Source of the DNA: Pantoea brenneri | GTDB taxonomy: Bacteria > Pseudomonadota > Gammaproteobacteria > Enterobacterales > Enterobacteriaceae | Assembly (NCBI GenBank): GCA_002095305.1 | Contig: MIEI01000008.1 | Coordinates: forward strand, 30,734-94,733 | Direction: 5' to 3' | Length of the DNA: 64,000 bases | Part shown: in pieces, positions 1 to 8,963 of the stretch | Position numbering within the stretch: the first letter of the stretch is position 1 | How the letters are laid out: each line of letters opens with the position of its first letter | Position numbers and translations under genes: made by a program | The notes under the pieces: model-generated | What the model saw: the letters and a program-made list of their open reading frames with translations, nothing else | Told to the model about the DNA's origin: nothing | Database searches by the model: none

Positions 1-60
1 GAAGGCAACAGAAGACATACCCATAGCAGCGGCGACAACCAGTGCAAATAATTTTTTCAT
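1..60 (-). CDS. asr: Acid shock protein Asr, N-terminal fragment (cut by window edge)
   Basis: The reverse strand from position 60 reads a start codon followed by a hydrophobic signal peptide beginning MKKLFALVVAAAMGMSS. This matches the signal sequence of the periplasmic acid-shock protein Asr as I recall it. Only about 20 codons are inside the window; the basic repeat-rich mature part lies beyond base 1. A purine-rich stretch precedes the start at about 65-75. An RstA-box-like sequence lies about 105 bases upstream and the rstAB genes are 1.7 kb away, which supports the identification because asr is a known RstA target. Identity rests on a short segment, so confidence is moderate. Confidence 0.7.
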   Translation of the reverse strand, partial: MKKLFALVVAAAMGMSSVAF

Positions 61-164
61 TGCAAATTCCTCGGACATTTTTTTCATGTGTAGCCCACTG
101 CGGGGCCGGTGAAGAGACTATAGGGAAATCGCTGCAGGGTGTCCGTGGGTGTTTGGTATCGGCG

Positions 165-178
165 TGTAACCGATTGTA
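165..178 (-). promoter_or_regulatory. RstA-box-like site upstream of asr
   Basis: The minus strand reads TACAATCGGTTACA. The published E. coli RstA box is TACATNTNGTTACA, so 10 of 12 defined positions match. It lies about 105 bases upstream of the asr start in the same orientation as asr. RstA is known to activate asr in E. coli; binding here is inferred from sequence only. Confidence 0.55.
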
Positions 179-188
179 CAACGCGGGA

Positions 189-212
189 AAAGGGCGGTCA
201 GATGACCGCCGC
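189..212 (-). terminator. Terminator of the M32 carboxypeptidase gene
   Basis: Perfect 8-base arms (193-200 and 203-210) pair across a 2-base loop just downstream of the stop at 218. On the minus strand the stem is followed by CCCTTTT, giving a short U-tract. Confidence 0.6.
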
Positions 213-217
213 GCAGT

Positions 218-1705
218 TTAGTTATTCAGATAGCGTTGTTCAAGATGCTGACGGAAAAAGGCTGGATTCAGCGATTCGCCGGTGGCATTGATCAGCAACT
301 GGTCGGTAGAGAAACGGCTGCCATGCTGCCAGATATTCTGTTGCAGCCAGTCAAACACCGGTTGCAGTTCGCCATGCTGGATCAGATCGCTGAGCTGCGG
401 AATCGCCTTCTTCACCGCCTGGAACAGCTGAGCCGCGTACATGGCACCGAGGGTGTAGGTCGGGAAGTAGCCGAAGGCACCGTCGGTCCAGTGAATATCC
501 TGCATACAGCCGTCACGGTAGTTGCCACGCGTATCGAGACCCAGCGACTGCTGCATCTTCTCATCCCACAGCGCCGGAATATCGTCTACCTCAATCTCGC
601 CTTCGATCAGCGCCTGTTCAATCTCATAACGCAGGATTACATGCGCCGGGTAGCTCAGTTCATCTGCATCGACCCGAATCAGTCCCGGTTTAACCTGCTG
701 CGCCAGCCGGACAAAGTTATCCGCCTGCAGCGCGGGCTGGTCGCCAAAGCGGGCGATGATTTGCGGCAGAATACGCTGCAGGAATTCGCGGCTGCGTCCC
801 AGCTGCATCTCCATAAACAGGCTCTGCGACTCGTGAATCGCCGTTGAACGGGCCAGCGCCACCGGCTGTCCCCGCCACTGTTGCGGCAGATTTTGCTCAT
901 AGCGCGCATGGCCGGTTTCGTGGATCACACCCATCATGGCGCTGAGAAACTCCTGCTCATTGTAGCGCGTGGTGATCCGCACATCTTCCGGCACGCCGCC
1001 GCAGAACGGATGCGCACTGACATCCAGCCGGCCGTGGTTAAAATCGAAACCCAGCGTTTCCATAATGCTGAGGCCAAGCTGGCGCTGTGCGGGCAGGGCA
1101 AAGGGTCCCTGCGGCAGCGCAACCGGCTGCTGCGCCTGCTTTTCGACCACCTGCTGCAACAGCTGTGGCAGCCAGCTTTTCAGGTCGCCAAAGGTTTTAT
1201 CCAGTCGGGCGCGGGTCATGCCTGGCTCATACAGGTCCAGCAACGCATCGTAGCGGGAGCTGCCGGTTGCCTCAGCGCGCAGTTGCGCTTCTTCACGACT
1301 CAGGCGTACTACCTCTTTCAGATTGGTGGCAAAGCCCTGCCAGTCATTGGCCGGACGCTGGCTGCGCCAGGCATGTTCACACACCGAACCGGCCAGCGAT
1401 TTTGCCTCAACGAAGGCGTCAGGCAGCAGGCTGGCCTGTTGATAAGCGCGCTTCATTTCATTGAGGTTGGCGCGCTCGACATCGTTCAGGTCCTGCTGTT
1501 CTGCCTGTTGCAGCAGTTCGCCGATCTGCGATGCGGTCAGAATCTGGTGCTGCAATACGCTCATCTCAGCCAGCGCCTCACCGCGTGCGCGGCTGCCGCC
1601 TGGCGGCATGGTGGTTTGCATATCGCAGCTGGCGATGGCGGTGACGTGATTAAAACGCGACAAGCGCTGGAAAGTCGCGCTAAGTTGTTGATACGCTGAG
1701 GTCAC
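218..1705 (-). CDS. Thermostable-type metallocarboxypeptidase, peptidase family M32 (carboxypeptidase Taq)
   Basis: Zinc carboxypeptidase that removes C-terminal residues from peptides, expected in the cytoplasm because no signal peptide is visible. The family zinc motif HETGH is at about residues 262-266, followed by the M32 signatures HESQSL and GYFPTYTLGAMYA. The length of 495 residues is normal for the family. I place the start at the GTG at 1705 because AAGGAGT lies 5 bases before it; a longer reading frame to 1807 runs into the rstB 3' end and has no such site. It is the last gene before a hairpin terminator and lies 19 bases downstream of rstB on the same strand, so co-transcription with rstAB is possible. 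Family assignment is firm; physiological substrates are unknown. Confidence 0.93.
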   Translation of the reverse strand: MTSAYQQLSATFQRLSRFNHVTAIASCDMQTTMPPGGSRARGEALAEMSVLQHQILTASQIGELLQQAEQQDLNDVERANLNEMKRAYQQASLLPDAFVEAKSLAGSVCEHAWRSQRPANDWQGFATNLKEVVRLSREEAQLRAEATGSSRYDALLDLYEPGMTRARLDKTFGDLKSWLPQLLQQVVEKQAQQPVALPQGPFALPAQRQLGLSIMETLGFDFNHGRLDVSAHPFCGGVPEDVRITTRYNEQEFLSAMMGVIHETGHARYEQNLPQQWRGQPVALARSTAIHESQSLFMEMQLGRSREFLQRILPQIIARFGDQPALQADNFVRLAQQVKPGLIRVDADELSYPAHVILRYEIEQALIEGEIEVDDIPALWDEKMQQSLGLDTRGNYRDGCMQDIHWTDGAFGYFPTYTLGAMYAAQLFQAVKKAIPQLSDLIQHGELQPVFDWLQQNIWQHGSRFSTDQLLINATGESLNPAFFRQHLEQRYLNN

Positions 1706-1724
1706 GCAAGACTCCTTGTAATAG

Positions 1725-3026
1725 TTAACGTAGCGGAATTTCCCGCAAGGGTAGATCAACCGGCCAGCAAAAGCGAACGCTGGCCCCGCCGAGCGGGCTG
1801 GACTCAATCGTCACCTGACCGCTGAGCGCCTGGGCAATAGAGTGGACAATGGCCAGCCCCAGTCCGCATCCGCCGGTTGCCCGATCGCGGCTGGGATCGA
1901 GCCGGACAAACGGTTCAAATACCCGCTGCCGCTCTTCCGCCGGAATACCCGGACCGTCATCTTCAACCTGCAGGCAGCCGATTGGGCCATCAAACCACAG
2001 GCTGATACGCAGCCGCTGATTCGCGTAGCGCAGCGCGTTATTCACCAGATTATCCAGCACCCGCTCCATCAGCCGGGTATCCGAAACGCCGGTGTTTTCC
2101 CGCTGCGGCAGGTCAAGATCGAGCTGAACCTGCGGGTTGATGGCGCGAAAGTCGTCGAGCCGCTCACGCAGCCAGTTCGCCAGGTCGAGCGAGCGCAGAT
2201 TAAGGTCAACGCGCGGCCGATCGAGCCGGGCATAGGTCAGCAGCTCTTCAATCAGGCTCTCCAGTTGGCCAATATCGCGGTTGAGCGCCACCCGTTCGCC
2301 ATCGGTCAGGTTATCGCTCATCTCCAGCCGGTAACGCAGGCGAACCAGCGGCGTACGTAACTCATGGGCGATGCCATCAATTAACTGCTTCTTACTGGCA
2401 ACCAGCGTGTTGATATTCTCTGCCATCTGGTTAAAGGCGATGCCGAGCCGGAACAGGCTGGAGGTGCTGTCAAAGTGGGTACGCACGTCGAGTTCGCCAC
2501 GGCCAAAGCGCTGCGCCGCTTTTTCCAGCCGCTGCATCTCTTTCCAGTGCGGGCGCATCCAGATAAACACCGGCAGCGCCAGCGACATGCCAATAAATAC
2601 CAGCAGCGCAATATCCAGCAGCCGCATCTGATGCAGGTAGAACAGGTAGGGGATCGGTCCGACCGACAGCACATAATGACTGCGCGGAATATGCTGCAAA
2701 AAGGTGTATTGATCGTCGAGCGCCACGATTTCACCGGCGCGTAACCGGCGCATATTGCCGTCATCGAGCTGATACTTGCTCATTGGCTCGATGTGCAGAT
2801 CAAACGACAGCCCGAGATCGAGGCTCTTGATGGTTTTATTCCAGTCGCGCGGCGGGATCTCGCGCAGTTCACTGCGAATCAGATAGAGCGAACTGGCCAT
2901 CAGGTCGTTCATCGACTGGCGACCGGCCCGTTCAGCGGTGAACTTGTAGACCAGCCCGACCAGCAGCGTCATCACCAGAAAGCAGACAAACAGCAGCAGG
3001 TAGAACTGTATAAAAAGCTTTCTCAT
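1725..3026 (-). CDS. rstB: Sensor histidine kinase RstB
   Basis: Inner-membrane sensor kinase of the RstA/RstB two-component system. It has an N-terminal membrane segment at about residues 6-27, a periplasmic region of roughly 110 residues, a second membrane segment at about 136-156, a HAMP region, the phospho-acceptor motif GIAHELRTPL with His at about 221, and a C-terminal HATPase with N, G1 and G2 boxes (NNALRYA, DDGPGIP, GCGLGLAI). The 433-residue length equals that of E. coli RstB. The start overlaps the rstA stop by 4 bases (ATGA), which implies translational coupling. In E. coli the system responds to acid and PhoPQ signals and controls asr; here it sits close to asr. Confidence 0.95.
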   Translation of the reverse strand: MRKLFIQFYLLLFVCFLVMTLLVGLVYKFTAERAGRQSMNDLMASSLYLIRSELREIPPRDWNKTIKSLDLGLSFDLHIEPMSKYQLDDGNMRRLRAGEIVALDDQYTFLQHIPRSHYVLSVGPIPYLFYLHQMRLLDIALLVFIGMSLALPVFIWMRPHWKEMQRLEKAAQRFGRGELDVRTHFDSTSSLFRLGIAFNQMAENINTLVASKKQLIDGIAHELRTPLVRLRYRLEMSDNLTDGERVALNRDIGQLESLIEELLTYARLDRPRVDLNLRSLDLANWLRERLDDFRAINPQVQLDLDLPQRENTGVSDTRLMERVLDNLVNNALRYANQRLRISLWFDGPIGCLQVEDDGPGIPAEERQRVFEPFVRLDPSRDRATGGCGLGLAIVHSIAQALSGQVTIESSPLGGASVRFCWPVDLPLREIPLR

Positions 3027-3748
3027 AACACGCGGGTGTCCCAGGCCTGTGGCGCAAACAGATAGCCTTTGTTACGAATCGTTTTGATACGGAACGGCTC
3101 GGTGGCGCTGTCGTGCAGTTTTTTGCGCAGGCGGGAAATCGCCACGTCAATGCTGCGGTCGAGGCCGTCATAGCTGACGCCGCGCAGCGTTTTGAGCAGC
3201 GCATCGCGGTTAAGGATCTGTCCGGCGTGGCTGGCCAGCACCCACAGCAGATCGAAATCGGCGGTGGAGAGGGCGATCTGCTCGTCAAACAGCGTGACCT
3301 GACGGTTGAGCGCATCGATGGTCAGCGAGCCGAAACGCAGCATCCGGTTGGCCGCCGCTGCGGGCGCAGCATCTTCCGGCTGTCCCTGCTGCGACTGGCG
3401 CAGATGCAGGCGCAGACGCGCCAGCAGCACCGCCGGCGGCGTGGTTTTCAGGATGTAATCCTGCGCGCCCATCTCCAGCGCCAGAATATGGTTCATGTCG
3501 CTGTCGAGTGAGGTCAGCAACACAATCGGACCCTGCCAGTTGGCCCGCAGGTCACGGCAAATCGTCATGCCATCTTTGCCCGGCAACATGATATCCAGCA
3601 TTACCAGGTCCGGCTGTTGTTCAGCAATTACCGCTTCGGCACGGTCACCGCGCGTCTCGACAATCACTTCAATATCGTGACGTCCCAGATAGGCGGCAAT
3701 CAGCTCGCCCACTTCCGGTTCGTCTTCCACATAAACGATTTTGTTCAT
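3023..3748 (-). CDS. rstA: Response regulator RstA
   Basis: OmpR/PhoB-family response regulator. The receiver domain spans about residues 1-120 with acidic residues E8/D9 and phospho-acceptor D52 in LVMLDIMLPG. The C-terminal winged-helix DNA-binding domain covers about 135-235, ending in the usual IRNKGYLF motif. Length 241 residues. It overlaps rstB by 4 bases and is the first gene of the pair. Expected target in this window is asr, by analogy with E. coli. Confidence 0.95.
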   Translation of the reverse strand: MNKIVYVEDEPEVGELIAAYLGRHDIEVIVETRGDRAEAVIAEQQPDLVMLDIMLPGKDGMTICRDLRANWQGPIVLLTSLDSDMNHILALEMGAQDYILKTTPPAVLLARLRLHLRQSQQGQPEDAAPAAAANRMLRFGSLTIDALNRQVTLFDEQIALSTADFDLLWVLASHAGQILNRDALLKTLRGVSYDGLDRSIDVAISRLRKKLHDSATEPFRIKTIRNKGYLFAPQAWDTRVL

Positions 3749-3925
3749 AGTTCACTGCGCAGAATAAGGATGAACGAAAGCATATCTTTTCCTGGTCCTG
3801 AGCTCTACGCTATCGCACGAAATATCCTTATCTCACTGGTATATAACCGGCAAAATGTGCCATCATAACCGCGGCCTTTTTGCGCCAGGTTCGGAACCGT
3901 AATGATTACTATGAGGAGCGTGAGT

Positions 3926-4339
3926 GTGTCTGATAAAGAGCTGGCATCAGCCATATACAGTGACCGCATCTGCTTCAATTACAGTGCTTTTCTTTCCGCT
4001 TCCTGTAAAAAACGCTGGAGCTTCGTCGATGCAATTTATGGTGTGATGCCGATTTTTGGCATGGTGACACGCAAATCTGCGCACAGCTTACAGGCCAGTG
4101 GCGACCCGCTTAAAGAATTAGCATTACAAATCATTTCTACCCAGGTCAGCGACGAAATTAACATCGCCCGTCTGATTACGCTTGCTGAACAGCAGCAGAT
4201 CAGTCGCTTTGATATCCAGCTGCCTTATCCGCTTTCGCCGGAGCAGCTGGACGCCATTCATCAGGAATACCGCAAGCCGCTGAATCTGACACAGCAGGAT
4301 GACCTGCTGTGCGTCTCCATCCCGCTGCAGTCACATTAA
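3926..4339 (+). CDS. Conserved hypothetical protein, divergent from rstA
   Basis: I do not recognise this protein. The preferred start is the GTG at 3926 because GAGGAG lies 7 bases upstream; an ATG at 3902 would add eight residues but lacks a ribosome site. The 137-residue product is mixed and soluble-looking, with a cysteine-containing hydrophobic patch near residues 20-50 and an acidic, helical C-terminal half; there is no signal peptide or clear membrane helix. It is divergent from rstA (178-base gap) and convergent with the antiporter gene, the two stop codons sharing the bases TTAA. Codon usage matches the neighbours, so it is probably a real gene. Confidence 0.7.
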   Translation: MSDKELASAIYSDRICFNYSAFLSASCKKRWSFVDAIYGVMPIFGMVTRKSAHSLQASGDPLKELALQIISTQVSDEINIARLITLAEQQQISRFDIQLPYPLSPEQLDAIHQEYRKPLNLTQQDDLLCVSIPLQSH

Positions 4340-5727
4340 GTCGTCAGCTGCCATACCGCAGGCAGCGTCGCCGCAATCAGCATTCCCATCGCAATCCGCT
4401 CCAGTGAGGTCAGCGCTATATCCGCGCGGCCGCCGCGTCGGGCAAACATAAACAGCAGCAGCCCCGGCGCGTACAGCACCACCGAGGTCATCAGGTGTAA
4501 CGGACCTGACGCGTAAAGCAGCCAGATACCGTACAGGCTGGCACCAATGCCTACCGCCATCGCCAGCGGTTTGCGCTGTCCGCGAACCACTTTGATCAGA
4601 TAGAGGCCGACCAGCAGATAGGGCACCAGAATCATCTCTGAGGCGATAGTCAGCAGGTTGTTGTAGTTGGCTCCGGTAAGCGCAATCAGGATCAGACAGA
4701 GCTGAATGCTGCCGTTGGTCAGCCACAGTGAGGCGGCTGGCGCGTTGTGCACGTTCTGCCGGGCAATACTGCGCGGGAAGGCACCCAGCTGCGCGGCGAT
4801 CAGCGGCACTTCAGCCGCCATAATGGTCCAGCTGAGATAGGCCCCACAGACCGAAATGATCAGGCCAACGGCGATCACCGCATCGCCCCAGTGACCCATC
4901 AGACGGGTCATTAAGCCGGCCATTGACGGATTGCGCATCTCTGCCAGTTCAGCACGCGGTACCACACCCAGCGACAGCAGCGTCACCAGCAGATAGACCA
5001 GCAGCGCCGCCAGCACCGCCAGCAGCGTGGCGCGACCGACATCCTTTTTCTGCCGGGCGCGCGCTGACACCACCACTGCGCCTTCGACCCCGATAAACAC
5101 CCACAGGGTGATCAGCATGGTCTGCTTAATCTGCTCCCACAGCGGCTGTCCCAGCGTGACGCCGGAGAAATCGAAGCGGAACCGATCGTAATTAAACGCC
5201 AGCACTGCCAGCACCACAAACAGCAAAAGCGGCACCAGTTTGCCCAGCGTCGCCATCAGGTTAATGCTGGCGGCGGTTTGCACGCCTCGCAGCACCAGCC
5301 AGTGCACCAGCCACAGCAGTACCGATGCGCCAAGCATCGCCTGCCAGGTGTTGCCGTCGCCAAAAACGACGTGGCCCGGGCTGTCAGTGAAAAAACTGAG
5401 TGCGGAGAAGACGATCACCAGATAGGAGACATTAGCGATCACCGCGCACAGCCAGTAGCCCCACGCGGAACAGAAGCCCATCAGCTCGCCGAAGCCAGCG
5501 CGCGCGTAGGTAAAGATGCCGCCGTCCAGATCGGGTTTGAGACGGGTCAGCAGTAGCATTGCCAGCGACAGAAAGATAATCCCTACGCCGGTAATCAGCC
5601 AGCCAATCAGCAATGCGGCCGGTCCGGCCACGGCGGCCATATTTTGCGGCAAGCTGAAGACACCTGCGCCGAGCATTGAGCTCAACACCAGCGCTGTCAG
5701 GGCACCGAGACCTAATTTTTTCTCCAA
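4336..5727 (-). CDS. arcD: Basic amino acid/polyamine antiporter, APC family (ArcD/YdgI-like)
   Basis: Inner-membrane amino-acid antiporter. The N-terminus LGALTALVLSSMLGAGVFSLP carries the APC-family glycine-rich first helix, followed by about 12 to 13 hydrophobic segments across 463 residues. It resembles E. coli YdgI (ArcD), which exchanges arginine for ornithine, and in E. coli this gene is also next to ydgH. No arginine deiminase genes are present in the window, so the exchanged substrate cannot be confirmed from context. The start ATG at 5727 is followed by charged residues MEKK then the first helix. Confidence 0.85.
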   Translation of the reverse strand: MEKKLGLGALTALVLSSMLGAGVFSLPQNMAAVAGPAALLIGWLITGVGIIFLSLAMLLLTRLKPDLDGGIFTYARAGFGELMGFCSAWGYWLCAVIANVSYLVIVFSALSFFTDSPGHVVFGDGNTWQAMLGASVLLWLVHWLVLRGVQTAASINLMATLGKLVPLLLFVVLAVLAFNYDRFRFDFSGVTLGQPLWEQIKQTMLITLWVFIGVEGAVVVSARARQKKDVGRATLLAVLAALLVYLLVTLLSLGVVPRAELAEMRNPSMAGLMTRLMGHWGDAVIAVGLIISVCGAYLSWTIMAAEVPLIAAQLGAFPRSIARQNVHNAPAASLWLTNGSIQLCLILIALTGANYNNLLTIASEMILVPYLLVGLYLIKVVRGQRKPLAMAVGIGASLYGIWLLYASGPLHLMTSVVLYAPGLLLFMFARRGGRADIALTSLERIAMGMLIAATLPAVWQLTT

Positions 5728-5932
5728 AACAACCTTCCCGCTAGCATATATGGCTGGGTAAACCGGATTTCATCACAGGTATATGGTAGCCATCAGGCAA
5801 ATAACGGTGAGAATGTCCGGTGAAACAGGCGCCAGATTTTACGGAGTGCGGCGGGGGATGGCAATGCGTGAATATGCAAAACAGCACAGGAATTATGCAA
5901 ACAGCAGGGCGGCGGGCGCCGCCCTGAGAAGA

Positions 5933-6886
5933 TTACTTAAAGATGTCTGCGGTTACGGTCAGGTTACCGCCGCTCTGGTTCTGCCACTGACGGGTCACGT
6001 GGTAGTACTTAGCCCCTTTATCCGCGGCACGCTTAGCCACTTCTTCAGAGATTTCGGTCGGAGTACCGAAGTGTCCGGTGAAGGTCACGGTGTCGAACGG
6101 CTGCATCTGTGCGGCAGTTATCGCGTTAACTTCCTGCACTGATTTGCCGTTTGGCAGATTGACCGTATAACGTTTGCCGGTTGAGCTTTGCGTTTCATAG
6201 AAACGGCCTACGCTTTTACTTGGGGTCTCAGAAGAGGCCACGCCCGGAATTTCAACGTTGGCTGCGGCTGCACCGCCTGCGGCGAGGGCCGCTTTACCCG
6301 CTTCTGAATCAGCCGGAATGGCGTTTGGCGTCTGCACCTTACGCTCTTTTGCGTCAGCCTTATAGACGTAAGCCGTCACGTACTGATTGCCGCCGTTGTT
6401 GGCATCAATCTGGCGAACAATAAAGAAGGAGGCTGCGCCTTTCTCTTTTGCCGCTTTAGAGATCGCATCGTTAACGTCTGGCTGGCTGGCGAAGAAGCCG
6501 CTCACTGATACCGTATCGAAAGGTTCGAGTTTATAGGCTTCAGCTTTAGGTAACTCGTTGATGCCGTTGAAGCGACGGTAGCTGGTGGAAGAGGCCGCTT
6601 CAGGCGCATCGGCTTTATAAAGGTCCGCGGTGACGCGCCAGTTGCCGCTGTTGCCGTTGGTGTCGTTAATGCCCTGGATGTAGTAAGAAGCGGCGCCCAT
6701 TTCATCAGCACGCTTAGACACCGCATCGGCGGCATCGCCAATTGCGTTGAAACGGCCGGTGATATTAATACGTTCGAATGGCTTCAACGCGGCCGCTTTT
6801 TCTGGCGTCAACTCCTGCGCAGCGAATGCGTTAGCTGCCAGCAGGGATAACAAGGTGGACGCCAGAATAGTGTTCTTCAGCTTCAT
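5933..6886 (-). CDS. ydgH: YdgH, triple YhcN/DUF1471-domain secreted protein
   Basis: Periplasmic protein of unknown biochemical role. A signal peptide ends at about residue 22 (ANAFA-AQEL). The mature part has three repeats of the DUF1471/YhcN fold: about residues 35-90, 120-178 and 260-317. Each repeat contains a PF(E/D)-(R/T)(I/V) strand, an aspartate- or glutamate-rich helix and an alternating YYxVxRQ-type strand. The linker between repeats 2 and 3 is alanine-rich. The 317-residue length fits E. coli YdgH (314). It is divergent from pntA across 542 bases. Two single-domain relatives occur at 41.5-42.1 kb. Confidence 0.92.
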   Translation of the reverse strand: MKLKNTILASTLLSLLAANAFAAQELTPEKAAALKPFERINITGRFNAIGDAADAVSKRADEMGAASYYIQGINDTNGNSGNWRVTADLYKADAPEAASSTSYRRFNGINELPKAEAYKLEPFDTVSVSGFFASQPDVNDAISKAAKEKGAASFFIVRQIDANNGGNQYVTAYVYKADAKERKVQTPNAIPADSEAGKAALAAGGAAAANVEIPGVASSETPSKSVGRFYETQSSTGKRYTVNLPNGKSVQEVNAITAAQMQPFDTVTFTGHFGTPTEISEEVAKRAADKGAKYYHVTRQWQNQSGGNLTVTADIFK

Positions 6887-7428
6887 AAAAATAATCCTTC
6901 GCCTTACGCAAAAATGAGTACGAAAACGTGCTGGACTCTTGATGTATAACAGATTAGCCGCTGATTATTGCATGTTATAAACAGACTGTCGCAGCGATTT
7001 TTTGCGTCAACTCGCGTTATTCAACCGGACATTCTTCATCTGATTGTCATGAATCGCGTTTATAGCCCCTTTTTGGTGCGGGTTACCGTTAAAGCCGGTA
7101 AGCCTTAGTGCTATAACAGTTAATGCATTGTTAAATAAAGGTTTTTATTAACCGGATCTGCGCCCTGACACGATTAGGCATAGCAGATTATCTGCTGATG
7201 ACTGGTTTTAGTAGTGCGATAACACGGGTTTTTATCTTTAACACTGAATAATTGGGTGAATGTCTCTACTCCGCCAGGCCGAACTGGATCGCCCGTCACA
7301 TTTTCAGTAGGTTATAAACACTTTGAAATAAGTGCATTTCGTTCATAAGCAGCTGAAACACTGTTTCAGTTGCGCTGTTGTCGTGCAGACTTCTTGCCAT
7401 CATCCTTTAACCGATGAAAGGAAACACT
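6887..7428. other. Intergenic region between ydgH and pntA
   Basis: A 542-base A+T-richer gap between divergent genes. It should contain both promoters. I see no open frame with a ribosome site. The clearest structure is the palindrome at 7353-7369, listed separately. The pntA ribosome site AAGGAAA is at about 7418-7424. Confidence 0.6.
7353..7369. promoter_or_regulatory. Palindrome CTGAAACACTGTTTCAG upstream of pntA
   Basis: Perfect 7-base arms with a 3-base centre, 60 bases upstream of the pntA start. It could be an operator or a leader hairpin. The GAAAC-N3-GTTTC core resembles TetR-type fatty-acid regulator sites, but no such regulator is known for pnt, so the role is unknown. Confidence 0.35.
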
Positions 7429-8960
7429 ATGTTAATTGGAATACCCAAAGAACGATTGCCGGGCGAGTCACGTGTGGCCGCCACGCCGCAGACCGTTGGG
7501 CAACTGATCAAGCTGGGGTTTAGCGTCACGCTGGAACATGACGCGGGCCTCAGCGCCAGTTTCGATGACGACAGCTACCTTGCGGCAGGCGCCACTCTCA
7601 GTGACACCCAGCAGGTCTGGCAGTCCGATATCGTGCTGAAAGTGAATGCACCGCTCGATGATGAGATTGCGCTGACCCGGGCGGGCAGCACCCTGGTGAG
7701 TTTCATCTGGCCGGCACAGAATCCTGCGCTGCTGGAGAAACTGGCGGCGCGTCAGGTGACGGTGATGGCGATGGATTCCGTGCCGCGTATCTCGCGGGCG
7801 CAGTCGCTGGATGCCCTGAGTTCGATGGCTAACATTGCCGGTTATCGCGCGATTGTGGAAGCGGCCCACCAGTTTGGCCGTTTCTTTACCGGTCAGATTA
7901 CCGCAGCCGGTAAAGTGCCACCGGCCAAAGTGATGGTTATTGGTGCCGGCGTAGCCGGGCTGGCAGCGATCGGCGCGGCGGGCAGCTCGGCGCGATTGTC
8001 CGGGCATTTGATACCCGGCCGGAAGTGAAAGAGCAGGTGCAGAGTATGGGCGCCGAATTCCTCGAACTCGATTTTGAAGAGGAAGCGGGCAGCGGCGATG
8101 GCTACGCCAAAGTGATGTCTGAAGCCTTCATCAAAGCCGAAATGGCGCTGTTCGCCAGCCAGGCGCAGGAAGTGGACATAATCGTCACCACCGCGCTGAT
8201 CCCCGGCAAACCGGCTCCGACGCTGATTACCGAAGAGATGGTTGCCAGCATGAAGCCGGGCAGCGTCATCGTCGATCTGGCGGCGCAAAACGGCGGCAAC
8301 TGCGCTCTGACGGTCGCCGATCAGGTTACCGTTACCCCGAATGGCGTGAAGATTATCGGTTATACCGATTTGCCCAGCCGCTTACCGACCCAGTCATCGC
8401 AGCTCTACGGTACCAACCTGGTCAACCTGATGAAGCTGTTATGCAAAGAGAAAAACGGCGAAATCACCCTTGATTTCGACGATGTGGTGGTGCGCGGCGT
8501 TACGGTGATCCGTGAAGGCGAAGTGACCTGGCCAGCACCGCCGATTCAGGTCTCCGCTGCTCCGCAGGCCGCACCGGCTGCGGCAAAAGCGGTATCGACG
8601 GTCGAGAAAAAACCGGTTGCTGCCTGGCGTAAATATCTGCTGATCGCGCTGGCGATAGTGCTGTTTGCCTGCCTGGCCAACGTCGCGCCGAGTGATTTCC
8701 TGTCACACTTTACCGTCTTCGCGCTCTCCTGCGTGGTGGGCTACTACGTGGTGTGGAACGTCAGCCATGCGCTGCATACGCCGCTGATGTCGGTCACCAA
8801 TGCCATCTCCGGCATTATCGTCATCGGCGCGGTGTTGCAGATGGGGCACGGTGGCTGGGTGACGTTTATCTCCTTTATTGCCGTGCTGATTGCCAGCATC
8901 AATATCTTTGGTGGCTTTACCGTCACCCAGCGCATGCTGAAAATGTTTCGTAAGGGGTAA
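7429..8960 (+). CDS. pntA: NAD(P) transhydrogenase alpha subunit PntA, apparent frameshift
   Basis: Alpha subunit of the proton-translocating transhydrogenase, which uses the proton gradient to reduce NADP+ with NADH. It has the NAD-binding domain I (motif [15 protein letters not shown] at about residues 170-184), an alanine/proline linker and three to four C-terminal membrane helices near residues 400-505. As given, the frame breaks near 7986: translation reads to a stop at 8026-8028 while the normal sequence resumes in the next frame ([19 protein letters not shown]). Restoring one C in GGCAGC-TCGGCG rejoins the halves into 510 residues, exactly the E. coli length. A sequencing or assembly error is the likeliest reason. 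pntB starts 3 bases downstream. Confidence 0.93.
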
Positions 8961-8963
8961 TTC

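Noticed and set aside
881..1699. 272-codon plus-strand open frame opposite the carboxypeptidase gene
   Set aside because: It is antisense to a gene with clear M32 motifs, has no ribosome site, and its product is low in recognisable structure.
3749..3925. PhoP box upstream of rstA
   Set aside because: PhoP controls rstA in E. coli, but no convincing GTTTA-N5-GTTTA repeat is visible on either strand.
7429..8960. Real pseudogenisation of pntA and the other six frameshifted genes
   Set aside because: Each has only one break, both halves remain fully conserved, and one-base repair gives normal lengths. Decaying genes would carry more damage. Not excluded without reads.
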